64,000 nt of DNA from Saccharopolyspora erythraea (GCF_018141105.1 NZ_CP054839.1:4092001-4156000), one strand, 5' to 3'; counted from the first letter of the stretch, positions 15,986-25,305 are shown. The notes: generated by a model from the letters alone, not told the origin. Made by a program: numbers and translations.

Positions 15986-17323
15986 ATGGGCTTGGTGCAC
16001 TCCAGCATGATCGACGCGCCGATCGACGAGGTGTTCGCCTGGCACGGACGTCCGGGGGCGATCACCCGGCTGACTCCGCCGTGGGGGCCGGCGCGCGTGG
16101 TGGCCGAGGCCGGTTCGCTGCGCGACGGGCAGGCCGTGCTCGCGTTGCCGGGCGGGATGAGATGGGTGGCCCAGCACGATCCCGAGGCGTACGACCCACC
16201 CCGCCGGTTCGCCGACGAACTGGCCTCGCCCTTGCTGCGCCCGGCGATCCGGTGGCGGCACACCCATGCGTTCTCCGAAGCGAGCGATGGGACTACGCGG
16301 CTCACCGACACCGTCGATACGACCGTTCCGGCTCGCGCGCTGCGTCCGATGTTCGCCTACCGCCATCGCCAGCTCGCCGACGACCTGGCGGCGCACCGCT
16401 GGGCCCGCGAGCACCGGCCGGAGCCGCTGACCGTGGCGGTGTCCGGTTCCTCCGGCGTGGTCGGCACGGCGCTGACCGCTCTGCTCACCACCGGTGGCCA
16501 CCGCGTGCTCCGGCTGGTCCGCCGCACTCCGCGAGCGGAGGACGAGCGGCAGTGGGAGCCCGAAGCACCGGCCCCGGACCTGCTCGACGGCGTCGACGCG
16601 GTGGTGCACTTGGCGGGCGCGTCGATCGCAGGGCGCTTCACCGCCGAGCACAAGCGGCGGATCCGCGAAAGCAGGGTGGGCCCCACCGCGCGGCTCGCCG
16701 AGCTCGCCGCGCGCACGGGGACCGGGACGTTCGTGACCGCATCGGCCATCGGCTGCTACGGGTTCGACCGGGGCGACGAGTCGCTGACCGAGGAGAGCCC
16801 TCGCGGTGACGGCTTCCTCGCCGAGGTCGTCGAGGACTGGGAGTCCGCCGCCGAACCCGCTCGAGCGGCGGGGTCGCGGGTGGTCCACGTCCGCACCGGC
16901 ATCGTCCAGACCGCGGCGGGCGGAGTGCTGCGGCTGATGCACCCGCTGTTCGCCGCCGGGCTCGGCGGTCCGCTCGGTGGCGGCGAGCAGTGGACCTCCT
17001 GGATCGGCATCGACGATCTGATCGACGTCTACTACCGCGCGCTCGTCGACGACCGGCTGCGCGGGCCGGTCAACGCGGTCGCGCCCAACCCGGTGCGCAA
17101 CCGCGAGTACAGCCGCACACTCGGTCGCGTGCTGCGCAGGCCCGCGCTGCTGCCCACACCGTCGTTCGCGCCCCGTGTCGTCCTGGGTGGAGAAGGGGCG
17201 CGTGAGCTGGCGCTGGCCGGCCAGCGCGTCGTTCCGCGCCAACTGCTGGCGGTTCGGCACCCGTTCCGCTTCCGCCACCTCGAACCGGCCCTGCGCCACG
17301 CCCTGGGGCGCACGGCTTCCTGA
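15986..17323 (+). CDS. SRPBCC domain fused to TIGR01777-type sugar-nucleotide epimerase-like protein
   Basis: A 445-residue fusion. Residues 1-140 resemble a START/SRPBCC ligand-binding domain (HSSMIDAPIDEVFAWHGRPG). From about 145 there is an extended SDR domain with the Rossmann motif VAVSGSSGVVGTALTALL, VVHLAGASIAGRFT, SAIGCYGFDRGDE and WTSWIGIDDLIDVYYRALVD, typical of the YfcH/TIGR01777 group. The enzymatic role of that group is unsettled. The ATG at 15986 lies nine bases after TAGCCT (15972-15977), so the message is probably leaderless. Divergent pairing with phr suggests a link to light or damage responses; this is an inference. Confidence 0.8.
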   Translation: MGLVHSSMIDAPIDEVFAWHGRPGAITRLTPPWGPARVVAEAGSLRDGQAVLALPGGMRWVAQHDPEAYDPPRRFADELASPLLRPAIRWRHTHAFSEASDGTTRLTDTVDTTVPARALRPMFAYRHRQLADDLAAHRWAREHRPEPLTVAVSGSSGVVGTALTALLTTGGHRVLRLVRRTPRAEDERQWEPEAPAPDLLDGVDAVVHLAGASIAGRFTAEHKRRIRESRVGPTARLAELAARTGTGTFVTASAIGCYGFDRGDESLTEESPRGDGFLAEVVEDWESAAEPARAAGSRVVHVRTGIVQTAAGGVLRLMHPLFAAGLGGPLGGGEQWTSWIGIDDLIDVYYRALVDDRLRGPVNAVAPNPVRNREYSRTLGRVLRRPALLPTPSFAPRVVLGGEGARELALAGQRVVPRQLLAVRHPFRFRHLEPALRHALGRTAS

Positions 17324-17553
17324 TCCCGCATTCGTGTCCAAAGAGGACATTTGCTCTCTTCTGCTTCCAATGGGCGGAAGTGGTGATGCCATCCGTCCAC
17401 AGTGAACCGAACTGGTGCGGGCACGCGATCGAGCCGGCATGCGGGTCGGATCACCGGCAGCCGGCAACCTCGCGGTGATCGCTCGCTTTCGCGCCGTCGC
17501 AAGTGCCGCGGCGGTAGTATCGTCGCCGTGGCAGGCCAGGCGGAGGGACGGCG

Positions 17554-19068
17554 ATGACGCCCCCGGACATCGCGCTGTCGCGGGAAGACGGCGACGATCC
17601 GCCCTTCACCGAGATCAGGCGGCTGATCAGCAGTGGTGACGACGACGCGGCGGCGCGCCTGGCCGCCCAGGTTGCCGACGCGTCGGGGGACCCGCGGGTC
17701 GAGGGGCGGGCGCTCGTGCTGCGGCTGGGCTCGCTGTTCAACCTCGGCCGGATGGCCGAATGCCCGCCCCTGCTCGACCGCGCCTTCGAGACGCTCGACG
17801 ACGTGGGCGATCACGCGCTGCTGGGCGATCTGTACGCGCTGGCGGCGATCATCGCGGTGCAGGACTCCCTGGAGCGCTGCATCCGCCACCTCGCGCACAG
17901 CGCCCGCGAGCTGGAGCAGGTGGAACGGCCCTGCATCGAGGCCGTCAACGCCTGGCACAACCTCGCCGTCACCCAGTCCTACGTCGGGTTCCACGCGCAG
18001 GCGGCGGTCGCCGCGGAGCGGGCCTATGAGACCGGCCAGCTCATCGGGCTGGCCCCCGGTGACCACGCGCTGCCGGAGATCGCGGTGCGCTGGGCGGTGT
18101 CGAAGGACCACCAGGGCGACACCGAGGGATGCGTGCGGATGCTGCGCGGTGTCCTCGACACCTGGGGCAGGCGCACCGCGCCCACCGCGATGTGGTGCGT
18201 GGAGCAGTACTACTACGGCTACGCGGCGGCACGGCTGCGCGCCCTCGGCGAGCCGGCGCACGCCGACCCCGCGCTGTTCGCGGCAGAGGCGACCGGCTGG
18301 GAGGCCGCCGACCTGCGCCTGCTGGTGAGCGCCTGCACCGCCGTCGCCGAAGGCAGGCCGCGGGACGCGCTCGCACTGCTGACCGACCGCGAGGTCCACC
18401 CCTACACGCTGGGGGCCGCCGAGATCTGCCGGGTGCGCGCCATCGCCTACCAGGCAGACGGCGACTTCCGCGCCGCCCTGGCCGCCGACCGGGAGGCGAC
18501 CCGGCGTTCGGCGGCGGACGGCGAGGCACTGCGCGAACGCCTGGTCGCCGGCGCCCGGGTGCAGCTCGACCACGAGGCGCTGACCCGCATCGTCGGCCAG
18601 TACGAGAACGAGGCGCTGACCGACCCGCTGACCGCGCTGCCCAACCGCAGGCACCTGCACCGCCGGATCGCGGAGGCCGACGACCGGCCCGCGCACGCCG
18701 TGGTGGGTGTGGTGGACCTGGACGGGTTCAAAGCGGTCAACACCGTCCACGGCCACCTTTCGGGTGATCTGGTGCTGCGCAGAGTCGCCGCGATCCTCGC
18801 GCGAACGGTCCGCCGGGGCGACTTCGTCGCCCGTTACGGCGGTGACGAGTTCGTGGTGTTCCTCCCCGGAACAGACCTGGTCACCGCGCGCGAGATCGGC
18901 GCGCGGATCGCCTCTGCGGTCGCGGCCGAGAACTGGGACGCTCTGGTGGTCGGTACACCGGTGACGGTCACCGTCGGGTGGGCCGCGCTGACCGATCACC
19001 GGGACCTGCTGTCGGCACTGGACACCGCGGACCGCGCCATGCTCGACCGCAAGAGCCGGGTGTCCTGA
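17554..19068 (+). CDS. Diguanylate cyclase with TPR-like N-terminal domain
   Basis: A 504-residue soluble protein. Residues 20-340 are helical and rich in paired-helix patterns of the tetratricopeptide type, likely a sensor or partner-binding module. Residues 350-500 are a GGDEF domain: LTDPLTALPNRRHL, FKAVNTVHGHLSGDLVL and the intact signature RYGGDEFV (429-433). An RxxD inhibitory site (Arg420-Asp423) precedes it by the canonical five residues, so feedback inhibition by c-di-GMP is expected. It should make c-di-GMP from two GTP. ATG 17554 has GGAGGGACGGCG just upstream; TAGTAT at 17515-17520 is a likely -10 element. Confidence 0.9.
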   Translation: MTPPDIALSREDGDDPPFTEIRRLISSGDDDAAARLAAQVADASGDPRVEGRALVLRLGSLFNLGRMAECPPLLDRAFETLDDVGDHALLGDLYALAAIIAVQDSLERCIRHLAHSARELEQVERPCIEAVNAWHNLAVTQSYVGFHAQAAVAAERAYETGQLIGLAPGDHALPEIAVRWAVSKDHQGDTEGCVRMLRGVLDTWGRRTAPTAMWCVEQYYYGYAAARLRALGEPAHADPALFAAEATGWEAADLRLLVSACTAVAEGRPRDALALLTDREVHPYTLGAAEICRVRAIAYQADGDFRAALAADREATRRSAADGEALRERLVAGARVQLDHEALTRIVGQYENEALTDPLTALPNRRHLHRRIAEADDRPAHAVVGVVDLDGFKAVNTVHGHLSGDLVLRRVAAILARTVRRGDFVARYGGDEFVVFLPGTDLVTAREIGARIASAVAAENWDALVVGTPVTVTVGWAALTDHRDLLSALDTADRAMLDRKSRVS

Positions 19069-19142
19069 CGCCCGCGGGCGGCCGGACCCGGTGGTGGGGC
19101 GGTTCCGCCGTGGCAGGCCACGGCCCTCTCGGGGGAGGGGAT

Positions 19143-20855
19143 GTGGAGCTCGTCGTCGCGCTGGTGAGCCGGTTGCTGTCCTGGCTTCGCTGGTCGGTCG
19201 TGCCCGGCACCTGCCCGGGCGGCTGGACGTGGGCGACCGCCGCGTGCGGCGCAGTCTTCGCGTGCCTGCCGCTGGCCGGTGCGGTGGTTGTCGCCCTGGT
19301 CCGCAGGTGGACCGGGAACGCCTACTCACCCCGCACCGTCGTGCCCTTCGCCGCGGTGGGCGTGGTCTTCGGGGCGGTGCTGCCGTTGGCGGCCTTCACC
19401 GCCGTCGCGCGGCTCTACGAGCAGGCCGCGGCGGGCACCGTGCCCGCCGGGCTGCGCAGCGCCGACGTCGCCTCGATGGGCAACTCCCACTGCGTCCTGC
19501 CGCCCGAGCTCGACTACCTCGGCACGCCCACCGCGCTGCTCGACGAGGTCACCAACACGGCGGCCCCGCTGCGCCTGGCCGCCTACGGCGCCACGCTGGT
19601 GCTGCCGCTGCTGTCGTTGCTGGTGGTGCGGGTGCAGGCGGTGCTGGCGTTCCGGCGGGGGCCGCTGTGGCCCGCCCGCCTGCTGTGGCTGCCGTTCGCG
19701 GTGTTCGCCGTCCTCAGCACCTGGTTGAGCGCCAACACCGCGGCGCTGCTGTGGCTGGGCTTCCTGCCCGCCGCCCTGGTGGGCTGCGTGCTGGTCCGGC
19801 TGGTCGGTGCGCCGAGGCTGGGAGTCCTGCACCCGGAGCCGAGGCCGGAGGCACCGCCGCGCGTGCCGCCGTCCCGGCCGGCACGGTCGAGGACCGCCGT
19901 CCAGCCGGCGCCGGCAGCCGAACGGCCGCTGACGGCCGCCGAGCCGCCGCTGACGGCCGCCGCGCCGCCGATGGTCACGCAGCGCCACCCGCCCTCGGAG
20001 CAGCCGCCCGACGTGCCGGCCGGCGCCGGGGGACACCGCTTCCGCCGCATCCGGCGGCTCGGCCACGGCGGCTTCGGGTCGGTGTGGCTGGCCATGGACG
20101 ACCAGCTGGGGCGGATGGTCGCGGTGAAGATCGCCAACACCGACGACGAGGTGTCGGTGCAGCGGACGCTGCGCGAGGCCCGGGCGCTGGCGGCGGTCAA
20201 CCACCCCAACTGCGTGCACGTCTACGACGTGGTCGACGACGAGACCGGCCTGGCCATCGTCATGGAGTACATCCGGGGCCAGGGGCTCTCGGATCTGGTC
20301 ACCACGGGCGGGCCGCTGACCGACGTCGCTGCCGCACGGCTGTGGACGACCCTGGCGGGCGCGCTGGCCGCCGCGCACGAACAGGGCGTGCTGCACCGCG
20401 ACATCAAACCGTCCAACGTGATCGTCGACGGCTCCGGCGCACCGCACCTGATCGACTTCGGCATCGCGCGGGCGCAGGGCGACGTGACGCTGACCTCGCC
20501 GGGCACGATGGTCGGCACGCCCGACTACCTGGCTCCCGAGACCGCCACCGGCACCGCGACGACCCCGGCCTCCGACGCCTGGCAGCTGGCCGCAACGGTC
20601 AGCTACGCCCTGACCGGCGAGCCGCCCAGGGGCAGGCGGGAGAGCCAGATGTCGGCGCTGATGGCCGCCGCGCACGCCGCGCCCTGCACCCGGTTGCCCG
20701 GACGCAGCGCGCATCGCGGCCTGCTACTGGCGGCGCTGGACGCAGACCCCGCGGCACGTCCCGGGCTGGCGTTGGTGCAGGAGGAGCTTCAGCGGTGGCT
20801 GGCACGCGGCCACCTCGCCGCGACCGGTCCGGTGACCGAGCAGGTGTCCAGGTAG
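19143..20855 (+). CDS. Membrane Ser/Thr protein kinase with C-terminal kinase domain
   Basis: A 570-residue protein with an uncommon order. Residues 30-225 hold about five hydrophobic segments; residues 226-297 are a Pro/Ala-rich linker with a short tandem repeat (RPLTAAEPPLTAAAPP); the kinase domain runs from 300 to about 565 at the C-terminus. Kinase features are intact: GHGGFGSVW, Lys329 in VAVKI, HRDIKPSN (418-425), DFG (438-440) and GTPDYLAPE. Most actinobacterial Pkn kinases have the kinase domain first and one membrane helix after it. The GTG start at 19143 has GGGGGAGGGG upstream. It lies 74 bases after the diguanylate cyclase gene, so the two signalling genes may be cotranscribed. 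Confidence 0.85.
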   Translation: MELVVALVSRLLSWLRWSVVPGTCPGGWTWATAACGAVFACLPLAGAVVVALVRRWTGNAYSPRTVVPFAAVGVVFGAVLPLAAFTAVARLYEQAAAGTVPAGLRSADVASMGNSHCVLPPELDYLGTPTALLDEVTNTAAPLRLAAYGATLVLPLLSLLVVRVQAVLAFRRGPLWPARLLWLPFAVFAVLSTWLSANTAALLWLGFLPAALVGCVLVRLVGAPRLGVLHPEPRPEAPPRVPPSRPARSRTAVQPAPAAERPLTAAEPPLTAAAPPMVTQRHPPSEQPPDVPAGAGGHRFRRIRRLGHGGFGSVWLAMDDQLGRMVAVKIANTDDEVSVQRTLREARALAAVNHPNCVHVYDVVDDETGLAIVMEYIRGQGLSDLVTTGGPLTDVAAARLWTTLAGALAAAHEQGVLHRDIKPSNVIVDGSGAPHLIDFGIARAQGDVTLTSPGTMVGTPDYLAPETATGTATTPASDAWQLAATVSYALTGEPPRGRRESQMSALMAAAHAAPCTRLPGRSAHRGLLLAALDADPAARPGLALVQEELQRWLARGHLAATGPVTEQVSR

Positions 20856-20871
20856 CCCGGTTCAGCGGCGG
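20854..20871 (+). repeat. 18-bp direct repeat at convergent gene ends, copy 1
   Basis: AGCCCGGTTCAGCGGCGG begins inside the TAG stop of the kinase gene. An identical copy lies at 20921-20938. Confidence 0.88.
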
Positions 20872-20890
20872 AAGGGGGGCCCGCACCGCG

Positions 20891-20906
20891 AGCGGCTGAG
20901 GCCGCT
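20891..20906. terminator. Short hairpin between convergent kinase and gdh genes
   Basis: AGCGGC-TGAG-GCCGCT is a perfect 6-bp stem with a 4-base loop in the middle of the 73-base intergenic gap. It is a plausible but weak bidirectional terminator. Confidence 0.45.
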
Positions 20907-20920
20907 GGTGAAAGCGCTCC

Positions 20921-20938
20921 AGCCCGGTTCAGCGGCGG
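20921..20938 (+). repeat. 18-bp direct repeat at convergent gene ends, copy 2
   Basis: An exact copy of 20854-20871. It covers the stop codon of the glutamate dehydrogenase gene (20929-20931, minus strand). Confidence 0.88.
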
Positions 20939-23900
20939 CCCCATGCTGCCGTTTCGGGCTCGGCCTGCATGCCGATCTGGGCGAGGTTGCGCAGGTCCTG
21001 CAACGCGACCGAGAGCATAGCGACGTCGAGCTGCCCGGCGCGGTGCAGCTGCGCGACGGTCTCGCGGCAGCGCCGGACCGGGCCGTCGTTGGCGCCGAGC
21101 CAGCTGTGCACCAGGTCCTCGGTGTCCTGCCCTGGCACGTAGCGGCTGAGCGCCGCGCTGGTCAGCCTGCGCCGCTGCGCGAAGAGGTCGTCGCGCAGCG
21201 AGATCTTGGCCAGCAGTGCCCAGTGCGACTCCGACGGCAGCTCCACGATCTGGTCCTGTAGCCAGTCCAGCCGCAGCGCGGCGTCCAGCGCCGAGTAGAC
21301 CGACGCGACGTAGCCGACGTCCCGGCGGTCGTGGGCGATCTCGACCACGTCGAGCGAGGCGGCCAGCGGGGCCAGTGCGGCGATCCGGCCGGCGAGCAGG
21401 AACGGCACGCCGGCGGTCGCCAGCTCCTCGCTCTGGCGCTGCACAGCCTCGGCCTGCGGCCCGGCCAGCGCGGCGGCCAGCACCGGCACGAGCTGCCGGA
21501 TCTGCGGGCGGAAGTACTCGACCTCGGCGGCGATGTCCAGCGGCGGCCTGCGGTTGCGGAGGAACCACAGGGTGCCGTGCTGGGAGAAACGCTGGAGCTC
21601 GCGCAGCATCTCGGTGCGCACCTCGGTGGGGCAGCGGGCACCGAGTGCGTCCACTTCGGACCAGAGTGCGTTGAGCCCGAAGATGTCGCGCACCGCGAGG
21701 TAGGCGCGAGCGGAGTCCGGTGTGGACACTCCGGTCGTCTCCTCCAGCCGGTAGAAGAAACCGGTGCCGACGTGGTTGGCGAGGTCGTTGCTCAGCGCGG
21801 TGGTCAGGATCTCGCGCCGCAGCGGATGCCGGCGCATCAGCGGCCCGAACCGGGACCTGAGCGCGGCGGGCAGGTAGTTCACCAGCTCCTCGGCGAGGTG
21901 CTGCTCGCCGGGCACGTTCGATTCGGACAGCTGGGTGGTGATGGCGTTCTTGGCGTGGGCGAGCAGAACCGAGATCTCGGGCCGGGTGAGCCCGATGCCC
22001 GCCTGCCGGCGTTCGGCGATCCCGTCGTCGTCGGGCAGGGACTCCAGCTCGCGGTCCAGGCGCCCGTGGCGCTCGAAGTTGTGGATCTCCTGCGCGTGCT
22101 GGTCGAGGTAGACCGCGGCGTCGGCCTGCACCACGCCGAGCACGCGGGTCTGCAGCCTGCTGTCCTCCAGCACCGCGCGCGCCACGTCGTCGGCGTTGGC
22201 GGCGAGGATCTCGTCGCGTTGCGCGCGGGTGATCTCGCCGTCGGCGACCGCGGTGTTGAGCAGGATCTTGAGGTTCACCTCCCGGTCGGAGGTGTTGACC
22301 CCGGCGGCGTTGTCGATGAAGTCGGTGTTGATCCGCCCGCCACCCAGCGCGTACTCGATGCGCGCCCGCTGGGTGAGCCCGAGGTTGCCGCCCTCCACCA
22401 CCGTCCGGCAACGCAGTTGCCCGGCGTCGACGCGCACCGAGTCGTTGGCCGGGTCCGAGGCGTCCAGGTGCGACTCCGCGGAAGCCTTGACGTAGGTGCC
22501 GATCCCGCCGTTCCAGATCACGTCGACCGGGGCGCGCAGCATCGCTCGCACCAGCTCCGGCGGCTCCAGGGACTCCGCGCCGACCCCGAGCAGCCTGCGC
22601 ACCTGCGGCGACAGCGGCACCGACTTCGCCTGCCGGGAGAAGACCCCGCCGCCTTCGGAGATCAGTTTTCGGGAGTAGTCGTGCCAGGTCGAACCGGGCA
22701 GCGCGGCCAGCCGCTCCCGCTCGGCGTAGGAGGTCTCCGCGTCCGGGTCGGGATCCAGGAACACGTGTCGGTGGTCGAAGGCGCCGACGAGCCGGATCCG
22801 CCGGGACAGCAGCATCCCGTTGCCGAACACGTCACCGGACATGTCGCCGATGCCCACCACCGTGAACTCGTCGTGTTGCGGGTCCAGGCCCATGTCCTCG
22901 AAATGGCGTTCCAGCGACACCCACGCGCCGCGCGCGGTGATGCCCATGGCCTTGTGGTCGTAGCCGGTGCAGCCGCCCGAGGCGAACGCGTCGTCGAGCC
23001 AGAACCCGTACTCGGCGGCGATCGAGTTGGCCAGGTCCGACAGCCGCGCGGTGCCCTTGTCGGCCGCCACCACCAGGTACGGGTCCGGATCGTCCTGCCG
23101 CAGCACCCGCGGCGGGCCCGTCACCGACCCGTCGACCAGGTTGTCGGTGATGTCCAGCATCCCGCGGATGAAGGTGGCGTAGCAGTCGCGCACCTCCGCC
23201 TCGGACTCGGCGCGGCTGAGGCCGGCCAGCGGTCGCCGGACGACGAACGCGCCCTTGGCGCCACCGGGCACGATCAGCGCGTTCTTGACCGTCTGCGCCT
23301 TCATCAGCCCGAGCACCTCGGTGCGGAAGTCTTCCGGGCGGGTGGACCACCGGATGCCGCCGCGCGCGATCCGCGCCGCGCGCAGGTGCAGCGCCTCGAC
23401 GCGCGGCGAGCACACGAAAGTCTCGAACAGCGGACGCGGGCGCGGGACGAAGGGGATGCCGGACGGGTCGATCTTGAACGAGAGGTAGTCCTTGGGTGAG
23501 CCGTCATCGGTCCGTTGGTAGTAGTTCGTGCGGACCACGGACCGGAAGAACGCGAGGACGCTGCGCAGCGTCTTGTCCTCGTCGAGGCCGGTGACCTCGT
23601 TCAGGCTGGCCTCCAGCGCGGCGTCGAGCTCCCCGGCGGCGGGTCCGTCGCGCGCGTCGGGGTCGAACCTGGCGCGGAACTGCTCCAGCAGCAGCCGCAC
23701 GAAGTCGGGCCGGTCGGCCACCGCCTGCTCGACGTAGGGCTGGCTGAAGGCGAACCCGGACTGCCGCAGGTAGCGGTAGGCGGCGCGGACCAGCGCGGCC
23801 TCCCGCCAGCCGACCCCGACGGTGAGGACCAGCTCGTTGAAGCCGTCCGGCTCGGCCCGGCCGTGCCACATCGCGGCGAAAGTCTCCTCGAACAGCGTCG

Positions 23901-24396
23901 CCAGCTCCGGCGTGAGCGCCCCGGCGGCGTGCACCAGGCCGAAGTCGTCGATCCGCGCCCCTCCGGCGCCTGCCGGGGCGATCTCGTAGGAGCGGTGGTC
24001 GGCCACCCGCAGCCCGAGGCCTGCGAAGATCGGCAGCACGTCCTGGAGCAGCGGGGCGGGCGCGGGCCAGCGGATGCGGAAGCGCACCAGGTCCCCGGGC
24101 CGCTGCCGGTCCCAGTACAGCGTGCCCAGCGGCGTGTCCGGCCCCTCCAGGCGCAGGATGTCGTCGACCGCCCATTCGACCGGCACCTCGTACTGGTACC
24201 CGGCCGGGAACGCCCCGCTGTAGCGGGCGAGCAGCCGCCGCCCGTCGGCGCCGTGCTCGGCGGCCAGCCGTTCGGCCAGCTCGCTGCGCCACCGCGCGAA
24301 ATGCCTGGCCAGCTCGTCGGGGTGCTGCTCGTCGTCGCGCCGCGTGACCGCTTCCACGTCCGGGGCGGGGCCGTCCCCCGGGCCACCTTCGTGCAT
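20929..24396 (-). CDS. gdh: NAD-specific glutamate dehydrogenase, large-subunit type (short form)
   Basis: An 1155-residue protein of the large NAD-dependent glutamate dehydrogenase family. The catalytic core is clear: ARGGIRWSTRPEDFRTEVLGLMKAQTVKNALIVPGGAKGAF, then the Rossmann part with FTVVGIGDMSGDVFGNGML and DVIWNGGIGTYVKAS. A helical C-terminal region follows. The enzyme oxidises glutamate to 2-oxoglutarate and ammonia. The family's GDH180 form has about 1600 residues with an N-terminal ACT-like regulatory region; this one starts inside the middle domain (YQYEVPVEWAVDDILRL), so it lacks about 400 residues. ATG 24396 follows GGGAGGTGG, so the short form looks genuine and not a truncation. 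Confidence 0.88.
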   Translation of the reverse strand: MHEGGPGDGPAPDVEAVTRRDDEQHPDELARHFARWRSELAERLAAEHGADGRRLLARYSGAFPAGYQYEVPVEWAVDDILRLEGPDTPLGTLYWDRQRPGDLVRFRIRWPAPAPLLQDVLPIFAGLGLRVADHRSYEIAPAGAGGARIDDFGLVHAAGALTPELATLFEETFAAMWHGRAEPDGFNELVLTVGVGWREAALVRAAYRYLRQSGFAFSQPYVEQAVADRPDFVRLLLEQFRARFDPDARDGPAAGELDAALEASLNEVTGLDEDKTLRSVLAFFRSVVRTNYYQRTDDGSPKDYLSFKIDPSGIPFVPRPRPLFETFVCSPRVEALHLRAARIARGGIRWSTRPEDFRTEVLGLMKAQTVKNALIVPGGAKGAFVVRRPLAGLSRAESEAEVRDCYATFIRGMLDITDNLVDGSVTGPPRVLRQDDPDPYLVVAADKGTARLSDLANSIAAEYGFWLDDAFASGGCTGYDHKAMGITARGAWVSLERHFEDMGLDPQHDEFTVVGIGDMSGDVFGNGMLLSRRIRLVGAFDHRHVFLDPDPDAETSYAERERLAALPGSTWHDYSRKLISEGGGVFSRQAKSVPLSPQVRRLLGVGAESLEPPELVRAMLRAPVDVIWNGGIGTYVKASAESHLDASDPANDSVRVDAGQLRCRTVVEGGNLGLTQRARIEYALGGGRINTDFIDNAAGVNTSDREVNLKILLNTAVADGEITRAQRDEILAANADDVARAVLEDSRLQTRVLGVVQADAAVYLDQHAQEIHNFERHGRLDRELESLPDDDGIAERRQAGIGLTRPEISVLLAHAKNAITTQLSESNVPGEQHLAEELVNYLPAALRSRFGPLMRRHPLRREILTTALSNDLANHVGTGFFYRLEETTGVSTPDSARAYLAVRDIFGLNALWSEVDALGARCPTEVRTEMLRELQRFSQHGTLWFLRNRRPPLDIAAEVEYFRPQIRQLVPVLAAALAGPQAEAVQRQSEELATAGVPFLLAGRIAALAPLAASLDVVEIAHDRRDVGYVASVYSALDAALRLDWLQDQIVELPSESHWALLAKISLRDDLFAQRRRLTSAALSRYVPGQDTEDLVHSWLGANDGPVRRCRETVAQLHRAGQLDVAMLSVALQDLRNLAQIGMQAEPETAAWGRR

Positions 24397-24504
24397 GGCC
24401 CACCTCCCGGCGACCGCTCGGGTGAGGAGCACCCATTCTCACCCGTCCGGGCGTCCCCGACCAATTTGCCGGCGGTGTTCGACAGCCGGAGAGGCGAGGT
24501 GCCG

Positions 24505-24534
24505 TTGTCAGGTGGGTGGCGCGGTGGCTATACA
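24505..24534 (+). promoter_or_regulatory. Promoter of the broken DinB-type gene
   Basis: TTGTCA (24505-24510) and TATACA (24529-24534) are spaced by 18 bases. The ATG at 24542 is about seven bases after the -10 box, so the transcript would be leaderless. Confidence 0.55.
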
Positions 24535-24541
24535 GGCGACC

Positions 24542-25134
24542 ATGGATCCGCGTCGCCTGGCTCGGGAAGAGCGCGCGGACCTGGGACTGGGACGCCCCGA
24601 GCCTGTGCGCCGGATGGCGGGTGCGCGACGTGGTGGCGCACGTGGTCAGCTACGACGAACTGGACGGCAGGTCACTTGCCCGGCGTTTCGCCAACGGTGC
24701 ATTCCGGTCTTCACGCATCAACGCCATCGGGATGGCCGAGTACAACGCGCGCGGCACCGACGAGCTGCTCGCCGTGCTGCACCGGCATCTGGACCCACGG
24801 GGGCTGCCCGCGGCCTTCGGGGGCATGGTCGCCTTCCTCGACGGGCTCATCCACCACCAGGACATCCGGCGTGCGCTGGGGCGACCGCGCGAGATCCCGG
24901 TGGAACGGCTGCTGCCCGCCCTGCGCTGCGCCCTGCTGGCACCTCCGATCCGGGGCCGGGCGCGCTCGCGGCGTTCGGCTGGTGGCGACCGACCTGGACG
25001 GGTCGTGCGGCCGGGGACCGCAGGCCCGAGGCCCGGCCGAGGCCCTGCTCATGACCATGGCCGGCCGCCGCGGCGTGGCCGGGGAACTTTCCGGGCCAGG
25101 GCAACCCAAGCTCGCCGCCCGCGTCGGCGACTAG
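24542..25134 (+). pseudogene. Mycothiol-dependent DinB-type enzyme (maleylpyruvate isomerase family), frameshifted
   Basis: Three frames together give one recognisable protein of the TIGR03083 group. The start MDPRRLAREERAD is in one frame from ATG 24542. Near 24580 it shifts, with loss of about ten residues, to WDAPSLCAGWRVRDVVAHVV, the family signature. Near 24960 it shifts again to RGVRLVATDLDGSCG and AEALLMTMAGRRGVAGELSG, the usual C-terminus. Intact members are cytoplasmic metal-dependent thiol transferases or isomerases. Two separate lesions, one including a deletion in a CTGGGACTGGGAC tandem, argue for real decay. The promoter upstream is still well formed. Confidence 0.7.
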
Positions 25135-25208
25135 CGGGAGAGCCCTGACCAGCGGATACCGGCGGACAGGCGCGATCGCAAGCGCTACCGCGCCCAGTGA
25201 TCAGGCGC

Positions 25209-25232
25209 GTGACTTCCACCTTGAGCGGATGT
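25209..25232 (+). repeat. Left att-like direct repeat
   Basis: A 24-base sequence containing GTGACTTCCACCTT then GAGCGGATGT. The right copy at 29556 differs only by A for G at position 15. Both copies are preceded by GTGATCA a few bases upstream. Confidence 0.7.
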
Positions 25233-25291
25233 TCGATCGCACGCCTGACGCCCCGTGATGGACGGTCCCGCCGGGTGTCAGCGAATCCTGT

Positions 25292-25305
25292 CTGACCTGC
25301 GGTTT
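25292..25305 (+). repeat. Left inverted arm-like site
   Basis: CTGACCTGCGGTTT is the exact reverse complement of AAACCGCAGGTCAG at 29519-29532. It lies 60 bases inside the left repeat. Similar AAACCGCAGGTCAG-type sequences near integrase genes are common in actinomycete elements, as I recall. Confidence 0.6.

Noticed and set aside
17335-17349. TGTCC-AAAGA-GGACA inverted repeat, considered as terminator or operator
   Set aside because: A five-base stem is too short to support a call, and its distance to the GGDEF promoter is large.
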